A model generated the notes under the pieces. The model saw only the letters and a list, made by a program, of their open reading frames with translations, searched no databases and was not told the origin of the DNA. A DNA stretch of 64,000 nt from Hyphomicrobiales bacterium. GTDB taxonomy: Bacteria; Pseudomonadota; Alphaproteobacteria; Rhizobiales; NORP267. A program made the position numbers and the translations under genes. Positions within the stretch are counted from its first letter, which is position 1. Every line of letters begins with the position of its first letter. Positions 1 to 9,932 of the stretch are shown one piece after another. The stretch is from contig JAJFGZ010000047.1 of assembly GCA_021775855.1 (NCBI GenBank), positions 62,001-126,000 on the forward strand. Reading direction: 5' to 3'.

Positions 1-494
1 AACAGGGTCGCGAATACGGCCATCAACCCGGTAGCGAGCAACGCGCCCGGGATATCCTTGCGGCGTGCACCCTCGGCAAAAAGCCACGCGACAAGGACTA
101 CAAAGGCAGGTTTGGCAAATTCAGACGGCTGTAGTCGAAACCCAAACAAGTCGACCCAGCGCCGTGCGCCCTTGATTTCAACCCCGTTGACCAGAGAATA
201 GGCCATTAGCATCAACGAGCCCACAAATATGACCAGACAGACCCGGCGCATCTGTTTTGGAGACAACAAGGAACAGATAAACATGATCCCCAATGCCGGA
301 ACTATGAAAGTGGCGTGGCGTACAACAAAATAAAACTGGTCCAGCCCGAGTTTGATCGCAACCGGCGGGCTGGCCGCCATTGAGAAAATAAAACCGGTGA
401 CGATGAGAAGCAGGACCGCGACAACGAGGACAAGATCGACCGTCCACCACCATTGGGAAACAATACCCCGGTTTGCACGGCTCACATTCAACAT
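1..494 (-). CDS. ftsW: FtsW, lipid II glycosyltransferase (3' end beyond window)
   Basis: SEDS-family glycan polymerase of the division septum, which polymerises lipid II together with FtsI in the inner membrane. I translated the minus strand from the ATG at 494. It gives an N-terminal cytoplasmic stretch, hydrophobic helices near residues 18-40 and 60-80, and the family signature GARRWV followed by LQPSEFAKPA around residues 112-130. About 164 codons are visible; the remainder lies left of position 1. The start is 7 nt after the murD stop, as expected in the dcw operon. A RodA assignment is possible from family alone, but the position after murD argues for FtsW. Confidence 0.93.
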   Translation of the reverse strand, partial: MLNVSRANRGIVSQWWWTVDLVLVVAVLLLIVTGFIFSMAASPPVAIKLGLDQFYFVVRHATFIVPALGIMFICSLLSPKQMRRVCLVIFVGSLMLMAYSLVNGVEIKGARRWVDLFGFRLQPSEFAKPAFVVLVAWLFAEGARRKDIPGALLATGLMAVFATL

Positions 495-500
495 GCGAAG

Positions 501-1919
501 TCAGACCCTGTCGCTAGTGCCCCCCCCGACAATTTGCATGACTGCTTTCCTGAACGCATTTCCACGCACCTCGAAATTAATAAACTGGTCGAAAGATGCT
601 GCCGCCGGTGCCAGCAAAACGACCGGACGGGCGTTGCTGTCCTCGCGTGCAAATTCACGCGCGGCCTGGGCTGCATCTTTCACCGCTCTGTCAAGATCAC
701 CGCTCAGGGTAAACGAGACCTTTCCGGAAAGCGTTTTTCTGAAATTTTCGGCGGCTTCTCCAATCAGGAATGCATGACGAATGCGCCCGAAGAGGGGCTC
801 CAGTGTGTCAATCCCGCCACTTTTCCCGCGCCCTCCGGCGATCCAGAATATGTCCGTATAGCTCTCAAGGGCCCGCGCTGCCGCTTCTGCATTGGTCGCC
901 TTGCTGTCGTTGACAAAGCGCACATTCTCCAATGTCTCGACCAACTCCATCCGGTGCGCGAGGCCGGGGAACGAAGAAAACGCGGCGGCGATCTTGTCCG
1001 TGGAATAGCCCAAGGCCCGGAGGGCGAGCAGAGCCGCTCCGGCATTTTGCCAGTTATGTACCCCTTTTAGGGTTTCGATACCGCTGATATCGGCTGCCAG
1101 TTCATTTTGTCCACCATCGGCAAGGAAAATTTGGCCTCCAAGGGCGAACGCCCCGTTATCGACCTCGCGCCCGACACTGAGGGACTGCACAAACCCGCCG
1201 GTATCCTGCAGCCTGGATCTAATATCATTGCACCATTGGTCGTCGATGCCGACAATCGCGACGCTCTGCCGGGCTGCGATCTCGGCGAGTTGCGCCTTGA
1301 CCCCGGCATATCGGGTCATATCCCCGTGACGGTCCAGATGATCCGGGGAAAGATTGAGCAATATCCCGACATTGGGGCGCATACCCGGCGTCAGTTCGAT
1401 TTGGTACGATGAACATTCCAGAACGTAGACCGTCTCGTTATCAAATTCGCCAATATCCAAGACTGCTCGGCCGATATTCCCCCCCATTTCAGCCTTTGAG
1501 CCAAGGGTTTGCAACAAATGGGTGATCAGCGCAGTCGTAGTGGACTTGCCGTTTGTGCCGGTGATGGCAACGAGGCGCGAATTCGGAGCCTGGATAGCCC
1601 TCTCGCGCTCGAATATCTCGATATCACCGATGATCGGCACACCGGCCCGCTGCGCCATGGTTACGCTCCAATGGGGCTCAGGATGGGTCAACGGTACGCC
1701 GGGGCTTAGTACCAACGCGGTAAACGCCGCCCAATCGGGATCGTGAAGGTCCGCGACCGGGATGCTCAAGTCGGCAGCGGCCGTACAGCGCTCCGGATTG
1801 TCGTCAAATGCTGTGAGAATTGCGCCGCCGGCCACCAGTGATTTCGCCGCCGACATCCCGCTCCCGCCAAGGCCAAACAGCGCGACTTTCTGACCCGCGA
1901 ACCGGGTCGCGGAAATCAT
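501..1919 (-). CDS. murD: UDP-N-acetylmuramoylalanine--D-glutamate ligase MurD
   Basis: Cytoplasmic Mur ligase that adds D-glutamate to UDP-MurNAc-L-Ala with ATP hydrolysis. The protein has 472 residues, normal for MurD. A Rossmann-like N-terminal domain (FGLGGSGMS, residues 15-23) is followed by the P-loop GTNGKST at 121-127 and the C-terminal Mur ligase domain (FVNDSKATN, IAGGRGKSGG). It starts 3 nt after the mraY stop and ends 6 nt before ftsW, so it is in the middle of the dcw transcription unit. No oddities were seen. Confidence 0.97.
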   Translation of the reverse strand: MISATRFAGQKVALFGLGGSGMSAAKSLVAGGAILTAFDDNPERCTAAADLSIPVADLHDPDWAAFTALVLSPGVPLTHPEPHWSVTMAQRAGVPIIGDIEIFERERAIQAPNSRLVAITGTNGKSTTTALITHLLQTLGSKAEMGGNIGRAVLDIGEFDNETVYVLECSSYQIELTPGMRPNVGILLNLSPDHLDRHGDMTRYAGVKAQLAEIAARQSVAIVGIDDQWCNDIRSRLQDTGGFVQSLSVGREVDNGAFALGGQIFLADGGQNELAADISGIETLKGVHNWQNAGAALLALRALGYSTDKIAAAFSSFPGLAHRMELVETLENVRFVNDSKATNAEAAARALESYTDIFWIAGGRGKSGGIDTLEPLFGRIRHAFLIGEAAENFRKTLSGKVSFTLSGDLDRAVKDAAQAAREFAREDSNARPVVLLAPAAASFDQFINFEVRGNAFRKAVMQIVGGGTSDRV

Positions 1920-1922
1920 CGC

Positions 1923-3008
1923 CTATCTCAACTTGATTGTTGCCAGCCCCACCAGCGCCAGCACCACGGAAATGATCCAGAACCGCACCACGATGGTGGC
2001 TTCGGCCCAACCCTTTTGTTCAAAATGGTGATGCAGGGGCGCCATTTTGAATACCCGCCTGCCGGTCAGTTTAAACGACACCACCTGGACAATCACCGAA
2101 ACCGTCTCGAGCACGAACAGCCCGCCAATGATCGCCAGGACAATCTCGTGTTTGGCCGCAACCGCGATTGCGCCAAGCGCGCCGCCGAGCGACAACGACC
2201 CGGTATCGCCCATGAAAATCATTGCGGGCGGGGCGTTGAACCAGAGGAACCCCAGCCCCGCACCCAACAGGGCGCCACAAAATATGGCAAGTTCACCAAG
2301 CCCGCTGATGAAATGGATTTGCAGGTAGTCCGAGAAAACCGCGTTGCCGGCGAGATACACAATCATGCCGAAGCTAGCCGTTGCAATCATGACGGGAACG
2401 ATTGCGAGCCCGTCCAGGCCATCAGTCAGGTTCACCGCGTTGCCCGTGCCAACAATAACAAATGCGCCGAATACAAAGAAAAACCACCCCAAATTGACAA
2501 CAAAATCCTTGAAAAACGGGAAAGCCAGGGAAGTTGCAAAATGATCGTGCCCGTTTTGCACGACGAAATAAACCGCGGTTACGGCAATTGCGCATTCCAG
2601 CAATAACTTAACTTTGGCCGGGAATCCCCGCGTCGACGTCCTGCTGACTTTCAGATAATCGTCGTAAAGGCCGATCATGCCGAAACCGACCGTGACCAGC
2701 AGGACAATCCAGACATAGCTGTTGGAAAGGTCCGCCCACAACAGGGTTGATACGGTGATCCCGGCCAACATCATCAAACCACCCATGGTGGGCGTACCCT
2801 GTTTTTCAACGATGTGCCGCATCGGTCCGTCATCGCGGATCGGCTGCCCGCGCCCTTGACGCACCTTGAGGGACTTGATCAGGGCCGGGCCAAACAGAAA
2901 GACCAGCGCCAAGGCAGTGACAATCGCACCGCCAGTGCGAAACGTAATGTAGCGAAACAGATTGAATACCGGCACCTGTTCACTGAAATTTTCCAGCAAG
3001 TAAAGCAT
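1923..3008 (-). CDS. mraY: Phospho-N-acetylmuramoyl-pentapeptide transferase MraY
   Basis: Integral membrane enzyme that transfers phospho-MurNAc-pentapeptide to undecaprenyl phosphate, forming lipid I. The 361-residue length is typical. Many hydrophobic segments are visible together with the family motifs [19 protein letters not shown] and [12 protein letters not shown], which carry the catalytic and Mg-binding aspartates, and the histidine-rich PLHHHFE loop near the C-terminus. It lies between murF (27-nt gap) and murD (3-nt gap). Confidence 0.97.
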   Translation of the reverse strand: MLYLLENFSEQVPVFNLFRYITFRTGGAIVTALALVFLFGPALIKSLKVRQGRGQPIRDDGPMRHIVEKQGTPTMGGLMMLAGITVSTLLWADLSNSYVWIVLLVTVGFGMIGLYDDYLKVSRTSTRGFPAKVKLLLECAIAVTAVYFVVQNGHDHFATSLAFPFFKDFVVNLGWFFFVFGAFVIVGTGNAVNLTDGLDGLAIVPVMIATASFGMIVYLAGNAVFSDYLQIHFISGLGELAIFCGALLGAGLGFLWFNAPPAMIFMGDTGSLSLGGALGAIAVAAKHEIVLAIIGGLFVLETVSVIVQVVSFKLTGRRVFKMAPLHHHFEQKGWAEATIVVRFWIISVVLALVGLATIKLR

Positions 3009-3035
3009 ATGGTCCTCGCGTCCCTCGAACGTCTG

Positions 3036-4454
3036 CTAACCCGTGCCGAGCCAGACTTCAATAGCTGCGACCACATCCATCATGCGACTGCCGTTGGACC
3101 CCTTGACCATGACAACGTCTCCCGGCCCCAGTTTTCCGGGCAGGGACGCTGCAAGCGGGGCCGCTTCCGCCTCGTGTCCACCACGCATTTCAGTCGGCAA
3201 GGCGTCGTAAAGTGCTTCCATATGGGACCCGGCGGTGAATACAAGGTCGACCCCTGATTCGGCAATCAACTTGTGCAAGCTTGCGTGCAGAACGCGCGAC
3301 TGCTCCCCAAGCTCCAGCATGTCGCCGAGCACCGCAATGCGCCGCCCACCAGGGCCGGGTTCGGCCTGCCCGAGGGTGGTGATCGCTGCCCGCATGGAGG
3401 CCGGGTTGGCGTTATAACTTTCATCGATGAGCGTCAGTATGCCGGTACCGAGGGGGAATTCGCGCCGGAACCCCCGTCCCTTTGGTGGCGTCCAGCCGGC
3501 AAGCGCCAGGGCAGCAGCGGCGACATCCTCGCCGGCAATTTTCACCGCCGCTAGGACCGCCAAGCTGTTCATCACGAAATGTTGCCCGGGCGAACCGATC
3601 TTGTAGACCAGGTTTGCTCCAAGGATATTTGCATTCACAACCGAACAATCGGCTTTCAGATAGCTGTCCACGACCTGGACGTCGGCGGCCTCGTTGGACC
3701 CGAATCCGATCACCTGACCGGCCCCTGCAGACCGGGCCCGGTCCGCCAGATAGGCGAAATGAGGATTGTCGCGGTTTAGTATTGCTGTACCGCCGGATTG
3801 CAATCCGTCAAAGATTTCGGCTTTGGCTGCAGCGATCTCCTCAACGCTATTGAAGGCCTCCATATGCACGGCCTCCACCGTGGTGATGATCGCGATATCT
3901 GGACGGACCATGCGGCTTAGCGGCGTTATTTCACCTGGATGATTCATGCCAATCTCAAAAATCCCGGTGGCAACATCCTCGCGAAACCGTGCCAGCGAAA
4001 GCGGTACGCCCCAATGATTATTGTAGGACGCGGCCGACGCGTGGACCGTCCCGGATGGTTTAAACGCCACCCGTAAAATATCCTTTGTGCTGGTCTTGCC
4101 AACACTTCCTGTGACGCCGATAACCCGCCCCTTGCACCGTGCCCGCGCGGCGCGTCCAAGATATTCGAGACCTCTGAGAACATCCTCTACATCGAGCCGC
4201 GGAACGGGCCCTGACCCCGCGCTGAAATGCCCGGTGCGGCAAACCGCGATTGCAGCGCCCTTTTCGATCGCGGCATCTGCAAATTCATGGCCATTAAAAT
4301 TGTCACCCTGGATCGCAAAAAAGGCGTCGCCCGCCGAAAGCGTTCTGGTATCAATGGATATGCCCGTGACCGGGCTCTCGAACGTTCCGGTTAATGTACC
4401 GCCGACCGCCTTGGCAAAGGCGTCCCGCGACCAGAGCGGCTGAACGTCACCCAC
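3036..4454 (-). CDS. murF: UDP-N-acetylmuramoyl-tripeptide--D-alanyl-D-alanine ligase MurF
   Basis: Adds D-Ala-D-Ala to UDP-MurNAc-tripeptide in the cytoplasm. I chose the GTG at 4454, which overlaps the murE stop by 8 nt and gives 472 residues, the usual MurF size. A longer reading frame from 4556 would overlap murE by about 110 nt and its extra N-terminus resembles no MurF. The N-terminal substrate domain has SIDTRTL near 33-39, the P-loop is GVTGSVGKTST at 113-123, and the C-terminal domain includes DESYNANPASM. The close spacing suggests translational coupling to murE. Confidence 0.95.
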   Translation of the reverse strand: MGDVQPLWSRDAFAKAVGGTLTGTFESPVTGISIDTRTLSAGDAFFAIQGDNFNGHEFADAAIEKGAAIAVCRTGHFSAGSGPVPRLDVEDVLRGLEYLGRAARARCKGRVIGVTGSVGKTSTKDILRVAFKPSGTVHASAASYNNHWGVPLSLARFREDVATGIFEIGMNHPGEITPLSRMVRPDIAIITTVEAVHMEAFNSVEEIAAAKAEIFDGLQSGGTAILNRDNPHFAYLADRARSAGAGQVIGFGSNEAADVQVVDSYLKADCSVVNANILGANLVYKIGSPGQHFVMNSLAVLAAVKIAGEDVAAAALALAGWTPPKGRGFRREFPLGTGILTLIDESYNANPASMRAAITTLGQAEPGPGGRRIAVLGDMLELGEQSRVLHASLHKLIAESGVDLVFTAGSHMEALYDALPTEMRGGHEAEAAPLAASLPGKLGPGDVVMVKGSNGSRMMDVVAAIEVWLGTG

Positions 4455-5940
4455 GCCGGTCCATTTCCACCTGCACCTCGGCCACCGCATCATGGTCGGA
4501 GAACGGGACCACTTCGGTGCCGATTGTCTGGCCTGCTTCGTGGCCTTTTCCGGCAATCAGCAAAATGTCGCCGCTACGAAGCATTTTAATGCCAGCAGCA
4601 ATGGCTGTGCGCCGGTCGCCGATCTCGATTGCATCGGGAACCGTCTCCAGGATCGCGGCCCTGATCCCGGCCGGATCTTCGCCGCGCGGATTGTCGTCGG
4701 TGACGATAGCGATATCGGCCATCTTGGCCGCCGCTTCGCCCATTTGAGATCGTTTCCCGCGATCCCGATCACCGCCCGCTCCAAAAACCACAATCACGCG
4801 TTTTTTCGTGTAAGGACGCAGCGCCTGGATTGCAGTTGAGAGCGCGTCCGGCGTGTGGGCGTAATCGATAAAGATCGGGGCGCCAGTGGGGCTGTTCCCG
4901 ACATATTCCAGGCGGCCTCTGGGTCCGCGCAATTCTTCAAGTGCTTTCAGCGCTTTTTCGCGGTCCATGCCACAACCAATTGCCAACGCGGCAGCAACCA
5001 ACGCGTTTTCAGCTTGAAATTCGCCAACCAGGGGAAGTGCGATGTCCATTTTTTTGTCCTCGAATTCTACCAGCATTTTCTGGCCAAATCCGTCCTGCTC
5101 GATACCCAGCAGCCGGATATCACGGGCACCGCGACCAACATTTATGGTCTTGATCCCGCGCTTTTCTGCGACTTCAAGTACTTGGACTGAAACATCGTCA
5201 ATGCCGTGCACAACCGCGACCCCCGAGACCGGTAGTATCTCGGAAAAGAGCCGCATTTTCTGTGCCAGGTAGTCTTCGAAATTCTTGTGATAATCCATGT
5301 GATCACGGCTGATATTGGTGAAGCCCGCAGCGGCCAGCGAAACACCGTCGGTGCGGTGTTGCGACAACCCGTGGGATGACGCTTCAAGGACCGCGTGATC
5401 GACCCCCTTGCCAACGAGATTGCGCAGCAATTCGTGTAATTCGACCGGGTCTGGCGTTGTGTGATCCAGTGGCCATATTTCATCGTCAACGGTCACGCCG
5501 ATTGTGCCGATACTCGCGGCCTTGACGCCAGCATTTCCCCATATCTGGCGTAAAAACGATGCGACCGATGTTTTACCGTTCGTGCCGGTAACGGCGGCTA
5601 TGACATCAGGCTGGACGGCAAAAAACCGGGCTGCAATCTCCGCCAGAATTTTACGCGGATTGCGATCTTGGACCATCGGAACAGATATATCGTCAGGGAG
5701 TTTGACCCCCGGACCTGCGAGGATTGCGACGGCCCCGCGCTTGCAGGCTTCCGGAATATAACTGGCGCCGTCCTCATTGGTGCCGGCGATCGCCGCAAAC
5801 AGAAATCCAGGTTCCACCCGTCGGCTGTCCGACGTCAGCCCGGTAATTTCGACTTTGCCGAGGATATCGTCAGCTCGCGCGGATCGGTCCTGCACGGCGT
5901 CTCGTGCCAAATTATCGCCCAACAATGCCCCCAAATCCAT
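4447..5940 (-). CDS. murE: UDP-MurNAc-L-alanyl-D-glutamate--2,6-diaminopimelate ligase MurE
   Basis: Adds the third residue of the peptidoglycan stem peptide. The protein has 497 residues, with an N-terminal substrate domain (TSDSRRVEPG, 36-45), P-loop TGTNGKTS at 118-125 and the C-terminal motif DNPRGEDP. The DNPR motif is the known signature of meso-diaminopimelate-specific MurE, so the wall is predicted to be of the usual Gram-negative type. The stop overlaps the chosen murF start. Confidence 0.97.
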   Translation of the reverse strand: MDLGALLGDNLARDAVQDRSARADDILGKVEITGLTSDSRRVEPGFLFAAIAGTNEDGASYIPEACKRGAVAILAGPGVKLPDDISVPMVQDRNPRKILAEIAARFFAVQPDVIAAVTGTNGKTSVASFLRQIWGNAGVKAASIGTIGVTVDDEIWPLDHTTPDPVELHELLRNLVGKGVDHAVLEASSHGLSQHRTDGVSLAAAGFTNISRDHMDYHKNFEDYLAQKMRLFSEILPVSGVAVVHGIDDVSVQVLEVAEKRGIKTINVGRGARDIRLLGIEQDGFGQKMLVEFEDKKMDIALPLVGEFQAENALVAAALAIGCGMDREKALKALEELRGPRGRLEYVGNSPTGAPIFIDYAHTPDALSTAIQALRPYTKKRVIVVFGAGGDRDRGKRSQMGEAAAKMADIAIVTDDNPRGEDPAGIRAAILETVPDAIEIGDRRTAIAAGIKMLRSGDILLIAGKGHEAGQTIGTEVVPFSDHDAVAEVQVEMDRRG

Positions 5941-5997
5941 ACTGCCTGTTATCCTTGATCATCGCATAGTCTCTTTTATCAGTTTTTACAGAAACCT

Positions 5998-7737
5998 TCA
6001 GAAAGCAGCCAAAATGGCCTGTGCACTCGCATCCTCTTCTTCGAACCGGGGTGCGACACCGAGCATCGGAGCTATGGTCCCAACAATTCGGCCCGTAGTT
6101 GGCACCGCATTGAAGCCCGCAGTGGCACCACCACCATTGGCTGCAATCGCCTGTGGCTCATCGATTGTAATAACAAACGCGTATTGCGGATCGTCCATGG
6201 GAAACGCCCCCAGAAAGGAGTTCAGTCGACTATCGGTATCGTACCGTCCGTCGACGATTTTTTCCGCCGTTCCCGTCTTCCCGCCGATCCTGTAACCTTC
6301 AACGTTGGCGCGCCGTCCGGTGCCCTCCTCCGCGTTCAAACGGAGCAGGTACCGCACCTGCCGGCTTGTCTCCGGCTGGATCACTGGTCGGGCGATATCC
6401 CGGGCCTGTGCGTCGCTGCGCGGCAGGAACGTAGGTGGGATATAGTACCCACCGTTGACCATGGCTGCGGTGGCGGCAACTGCCTGCAGGGGTGTAACCG
6501 AAATGCCGTGGCCGTAAGCAATTGTCATGGTGGATACCCGTGACCAGTCGCGAGGCAAAAGCGGCGCTGCGGATTCCGGCAATTCGGTACGCACCCTGTC
6601 AAACATACCGATCCGCTGCAGAAATTCCTGATGACCTTCGATGCCTACCTGGAGCGCAACTCGAGCTGCAGCGATATTTGAGGAGAGCGTAAAGGCCTCC
6701 GGCACGCGCAATACCCGGTTGGCACCGTGAAAATCGCTAATCGAAAAAGACCCGACCCGGATCGGGCGCGTTGCATCAAATTCGCTGTTCATGTCGCCCA
6801 GTCCAGAATCGAGCAACATCGCATAGGTAAATGTTTTGAAAACTGAACCAAGTTCATAGACACCTGAGGTAATCCGGTTGAGCCGATCTGCCTCGAGCGC
6901 CTGTTCGGGTTGATAGGGGTCAAAATCCGGTAAGGAGACCATCGCAACGATCTCGCCGCTATTGACGTCCATGATCACACCACTGGCGGCCTTGGCTGAA
7001 TAGGTTTCCATCGCCTGGGATAATTCACGGTGGAGCGCATACTGGACCCGCAGATCGAGCGCGATTTCGACCGGCGTCAGATTCCCGTTGGTTGAAATTC
7101 CGGCCTGGTGGAGAGCCGCGAGCCCGGTGCCATCAATATATTTTTCAATTCCGGAAATCCCCGCATGGTCCACATTGACCAATCCAAGCAGATGCGAGGT
7201 GGTTGCACCGGCTGGATAAACCCGACGATTTTCCTGCAGGAAATTGATCCCCGGTATTCCCAGTTCGTGGATCCGGGCCTGTTGGCGCGGCGTAATTTCG
7301 CGCTCGATAAACAGGAACGCCCGGTTGGACTGCAGTTCGGTACGCAATTTCTCCACGTCGATGTCCGGTAAAACGCTGCTCAATCGCTCGACCGCGTCAT
7401 CAACATCAACAACCTGGCGCGGGTTGATATAGACCGATGGCGTTTTGATGTCGGAGGCCAGCACCTCGCCGTTTCTGTCGACAATATCCGGGCGCCCGGC
7501 CGCCAGCGCTGCTTCAGCCCCGACCGCCAAGCTGACTGTAGGGGGTTCGCTAAATCCAAGGCCAACAAGCCGGATGGCAAGTACCGAAAAACAGAACCCA
7601 AATACGCCGATGGCGATCATCGCCCTGGTTTTTTGATCCTGGGCTTTTGATGGGCTTGCGGAAGACCCGCGAAAAACCGCAGCCATCTTCTCAAATCTGA
7701 ACTTTTCCAAAAACTGCATGTAGACCCCGAAATTCAT
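5998..7737 (-). CDS. ftsI: Division transpeptidase FtsI / PBP3
   Basis: Septal peptidoglycan transpeptidase anchored by one N-terminal membrane helix (about residues 38-60). The 579-residue protein has the PBP dimerisation domain (RPDIVDRNGEVLAS) and a transpeptidase domain with the three active-site motifs: SVFK (nucleophile Ser298, Lys301), SSN and KTG (in GGKTGTAEK). ftsL lies 22 nt upstream and murE 57 nt downstream. The start used is the upstream ATG at 7737; an internal ATG about 18 bases downstream (MQFLEKF) is an alternative. Confidence 0.96.
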   Translation of the reverse strand: MNFGVYMQFLEKFRFEKMAAVFRGSSASPSKAQDQKTRAMIAIGVFGFCFSVLAIRLVGLGFSEPPTVSLAVGAEAALAAGRPDIVDRNGEVLASDIKTPSVYINPRQVVDVDDAVERLSSVLPDIDVEKLRTELQSNRAFLFIEREITPRQQARIHELGIPGINFLQENRRVYPAGATTSHLLGLVNVDHAGISGIEKYIDGTGLAALHQAGISTNGNLTPVEIALDLRVQYALHRELSQAMETYSAKAASGVIMDVNSGEIVAMVSLPDFDPYQPEQALEADRLNRITSGVYELGSVFKTFTYAMLLDSGLGDMNSEFDATRPIRVGSFSISDFHGANRVLRVPEAFTLSSNIAAARVALQVGIEGHQEFLQRIGMFDRVRTELPESAAPLLPRDWSRVSTMTIAYGHGISVTPLQAVAATAAMVNGGYYIPPTFLPRSDAQARDIARPVIQPETSRQVRYLLRLNAEEGTGRRANVEGYRIGGKTGTAEKIVDGRYDTDSRLNSFLGAFPMDDPQYAFVITIDEPQAIAANGGGATAGFNAVPTTGRIVGTIAPMLGVAPRFEEEDASAQAILAAF

Positions 7738-7759
7738 ACAATCTGTTTGCTTGCCGGTC

Positions 7760-8110
7760 CTAGTCCGTTAGCGGTGGAATGCTACCAGTAATATCCTCGG
7801 ACGATTGCGCCATTCCAACATCGTCGCGAAACCCTACCCGGTCGCTAAGCCCCTGAAATGTGACTATTTGACGGGCATCCAATGTCTGCAATTCAAGATA
7901 TTGATCCGCCAATCGCTGGATCCGTTGCGGTTCGTTCAAATAGCTCCACTCGGCTTTGAGAACATTGATCAGGTCCCGCTCGGCGGCGATTTCTTCGCGG
8001 AGGCTGGTCACCTGACGAGAATAATCGGTTGCATCATATTTCATCCGGTACAGCGCATAAGATGCTGTCAAAGTAATCAGTATGGCGGCGAGATTGACGA
8101 GGCGGATCAT
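7760..8110 (-). CDS. ftsL: Cell division protein FtsL
   Basis: Small bitopic division protein that joins FtsB/FtsQ in the divisome. The 116-residue sequence has an N-terminal transmembrane helix (about 4-20), then a predicted coiled coil (about 30-75) containing the AEWSYLNEPQRIQRLADQYL segment typical of alphaproteobacterial FtsL. The assignment rests on this architecture plus the position between rsmH and ftsI, because FtsL diverges strongly in sequence. It starts 3 nt after the rsmH stop. Confidence 0.9.
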   Translation of the reverse strand: MIRLVNLAAILITLTASYALYRMKYDATDYSRQVTSLREEIAAERDLINVLKAEWSYLNEPQRIQRLADQYLELQTLDARQIVTFQGLSDRVGFRDDVGMAQSSEDITGSIPPLTD

Positions 8111-8113
8111 AAA

Positions 8114-9163
8114 TCAAATGCCCCGGATCAAAGCGTGGATATCTGGCAAATCTGGCAGAGCCGCCGGGCGACCATCATAGGCCCGCGCCTTTACACCCGT
8201 ACGAACCGCGCGTCTCAAGCGGGCCGACCGTGCGCGTGGATTGGCTTCGATCTCGGATTTTGACGGTTTCCGGACCCGTCGGCCTTCGACTGAAAATGTC
8301 GGCGAATTGCCTTGCTCGACCTTCGGTATATGGCGGGACTGACCAGGCATCGTTCCCGAGGCCGTGGCAATAAACTGCTTCACGATCCTGTCTTCAAGAG
8401 AATGAAACGCGACGACCACCAACCGGCCGCCCTGGCGCAGAATTGCTTCTGCCGCGTACAGCGCCCTGGCCAGCTCTTCAAGTTCCTGATTGACCATCAT
8501 CCGCAGCGCCTGAAATGTCCGCGTGGCCGGATGGCGTTTGGCACCCCTGCGCCCGCCAAGAGCTTTTGCAACAATGTCGGCAAGCTGGCCGGTCCGTTCG
8601 ATCGGCCCTTTGTCGCGCGCTGAATGGATAGCGCGCGCAATCGCCCGCGACCGGCGTTCCTCACCCAGTATCCAGATGACCCGGGCAAGATCCGCCTCGT
8701 CGAACTGGTTGACAATATCGGCTGCCGTCGGGCCGTCGTCGCCCATGCGCATATCAAGCGGACCATCGGCCTGGAACGAAAAGCCCCGGTCCGCATGGTC
8801 GAGTTGCATCGACGAGACGCCGATATCCAGAGCAATGCCGTCAATTTGCTGGTGCCCGAGCTCGCGCACTGCCTCAGTCATTTGCGAAAATCTGGCCGGC
8901 ATCAAGCTGAGCCGGCCCGGGTATTTTTGTTCAAGCGCGCGCCCGGCGGCAATTGCCTGGGGGTCCCTGTCAAGCGCGATGACGTTGCAATTTGCAGCTT
9001 CCAGAAACGCCGCCGTATACCCGCCTGCCCCGAACGTACCGTCCAGATAGGTCTCCCCATCAATGGGCCGTAGCGCGTCCACCACTTCCGAGAGCATCAC
9101 GGGAATGTGGCGGGCGGGTCCGCCAGCGACACCCCAAGTAAGATTGTCGCAACCCGACATCAT
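8114..9163 (-). CDS. rsmH: 16S rRNA (cytosine(1402)-N(4))-methyltransferase RsmH
   Basis: SAM-dependent methyltransferase that modifies C1402 of 16S rRNA. The 349-residue protein begins with HIPVMLSEVVDAL, the FGAGGYT SAM-binding loop follows, and later come DIGVSSMQLD and the C-terminal VVAFHSLEDRIVKQF. All are hallmarks of the MraW/RsmH family. The ATG overlaps the mraZ stop as ATGA, indicating translational coupling. Confidence 0.96.
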   Translation of the reverse strand: MMSGCDNLTWGVAGGPARHIPVMLSEVVDALRPIDGETYLDGTFGAGGYTAAFLEAANCNVIALDRDPQAIAAGRALEQKYPGRLSLMPARFSQMTEAVRELGHQQIDGIALDIGVSSMQLDHADRGFSFQADGPLDMRMGDDGPTAADIVNQFDEADLARVIWILGEERRSRAIARAIHSARDKGPIERTGQLADIVAKALGGRRGAKRHPATRTFQALRMMVNQELEELARALYAAEAILRQGGRLVVVAFHSLEDRIVKQFIATASGTMPGQSRHIPKVEQGNSPTFSVEGRRVRKPSKSEIEANPRARSARLRRAVRTGVKARAYDGRPAALPDLPDIHALIRGI

Positions 9164-9642
9164 TCCCGTGCTCCCGTAGAGCCACCCGCCGCATTGGCAA
9201 GTTTGCTCTGACGACTTTTAAAATCTCTTAGTTTCTGCCGGCCCTCCTCGGCCTGGCGCAGATACGCCTCCGGTTCCCAGATCTGGAAGGATTGTCCCAG
9301 ACCGACGAACGACACCCGATCGGAAATTCCGGCATGGGCTTTCAGTTCATCCGGGAGGACGATCCGTCCGTCCCCATCGATATTCAGCGTAATCGAGCTG
9401 CCATAAACGGCGCCCTGCAGGTCTTCGAAATCGTCCGCGAACGGACCCACATGCTGGAGCAAATTATCGATATGCTTGAGTAACCGGGCGCCACCGGCAT
9501 CGATCGCCGGGCGGTCCAGCGAGGGGTAACAGAACACCCCTTCGAAATTCTCCTTGGCGAGGTTTGTGCGGAAGGGGAGCGGAACCGAGACGCGCCCCTT
9601 GGCGTCGATCTTGTTCGTGTATGTGGACAGGTATTTGTCCAT
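9160..9642 (-). CDS. mraZ: Transcriptional regulator MraZ
   Basis: Nucleoid-associated regulator that controls the dcw operon, including its own gene. I start at the ATG at 9642, which has GAGG about 5 nt upstream and begins with the conserved MraZ N-terminus (MDKYLSTYTNKIDAKGRVSV); this gives 160 residues. The longer open frame from 9873 has an N-terminus unlike any MraZ. Two SpoVT/AbrB-like halves are visible, at about 7-50 (KGRVSVP) and 85-130 (DGRIVLPDEL). A repeat array that may be its operator lies about 155 bases upstream. Confidence 0.95.
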   Translation of the reverse strand: MDKYLSTYTNKIDAKGRVSVPLPFRTNLAKENFEGVFCYPSLDRPAIDAGGARLLKHIDNLLQHVGPFADDFEDLQGAVYGSSITLNIDGDGRIVLPDELKAHAGISDRVSFVGLGQSFQIWEPEAYLRQAEEGRQKLRDFKSRQSKLANAAGGSTGARE

Positions 9643-9795
9643 CGATCCCTCAAAAATCCAACGTGCGCGACCGTCGCTACACGGCTGTCCGGTTGGGTGG
9701 GAACGGCGCGGGATGAAATGAAATGCCCGATGCGGAAACCGTTCCGATTGACACTGCGCTTCTTCGACGTCTCCTATCCCAACTTCGGAATAAAT

Positions 9796-9830
9796 TGGGA
9801 TATCACGGGCAAAATTGGGCGTCAACGGGA
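9796..9830 (-). promoter_or_regulatory. Candidate MraZ operator: four YGGGM boxes at 10-bp period
   Basis: Upstream of mraZ, the plus strand shows TGGGA (9796), CGGGC (9806), TGGGC (9816) and CGGGA (9826), each followed by exactly five spacer bases. MraZ is known in E. coli to bind direct TGGGN repeats separated by 5 nt upstream of its own gene. The spacing matches that rule, but two boxes begin with C and the boxes read on the strand opposite to mraZ. The role is inferred. Confidence 0.55.
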
Positions 9831-9850
9831 TACTGGCGTTGAAGTTTTGC

Positions 9851-9932
9851 TGGTGGATTAATCCCTCCACCACATACCAGACTCTGTAGAGTCATCATTA
9901 ACAAAACATTATCAAGCTATTGGTGGATTAAT
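9851..9932. repeat. Direct repeat TGGTGGATTAAT, one copy within an imperfect palindrome
   Basis: The 12-mer TGGTGGATTAAT occurs exactly at 9851-9862 and 9921-9932, 70 bp apart, or about seven helical turns. The first copy continues into CCCTCCACCA, so that 9851-9872 forms an imperfect palindrome with TGGTGGA/TCCACCA arms. It lies in the likely promoter region of the dcw operon, upstream of the candidate MraZ boxes. It could be a second operator; no factor is known to me. Confidence 0.6.
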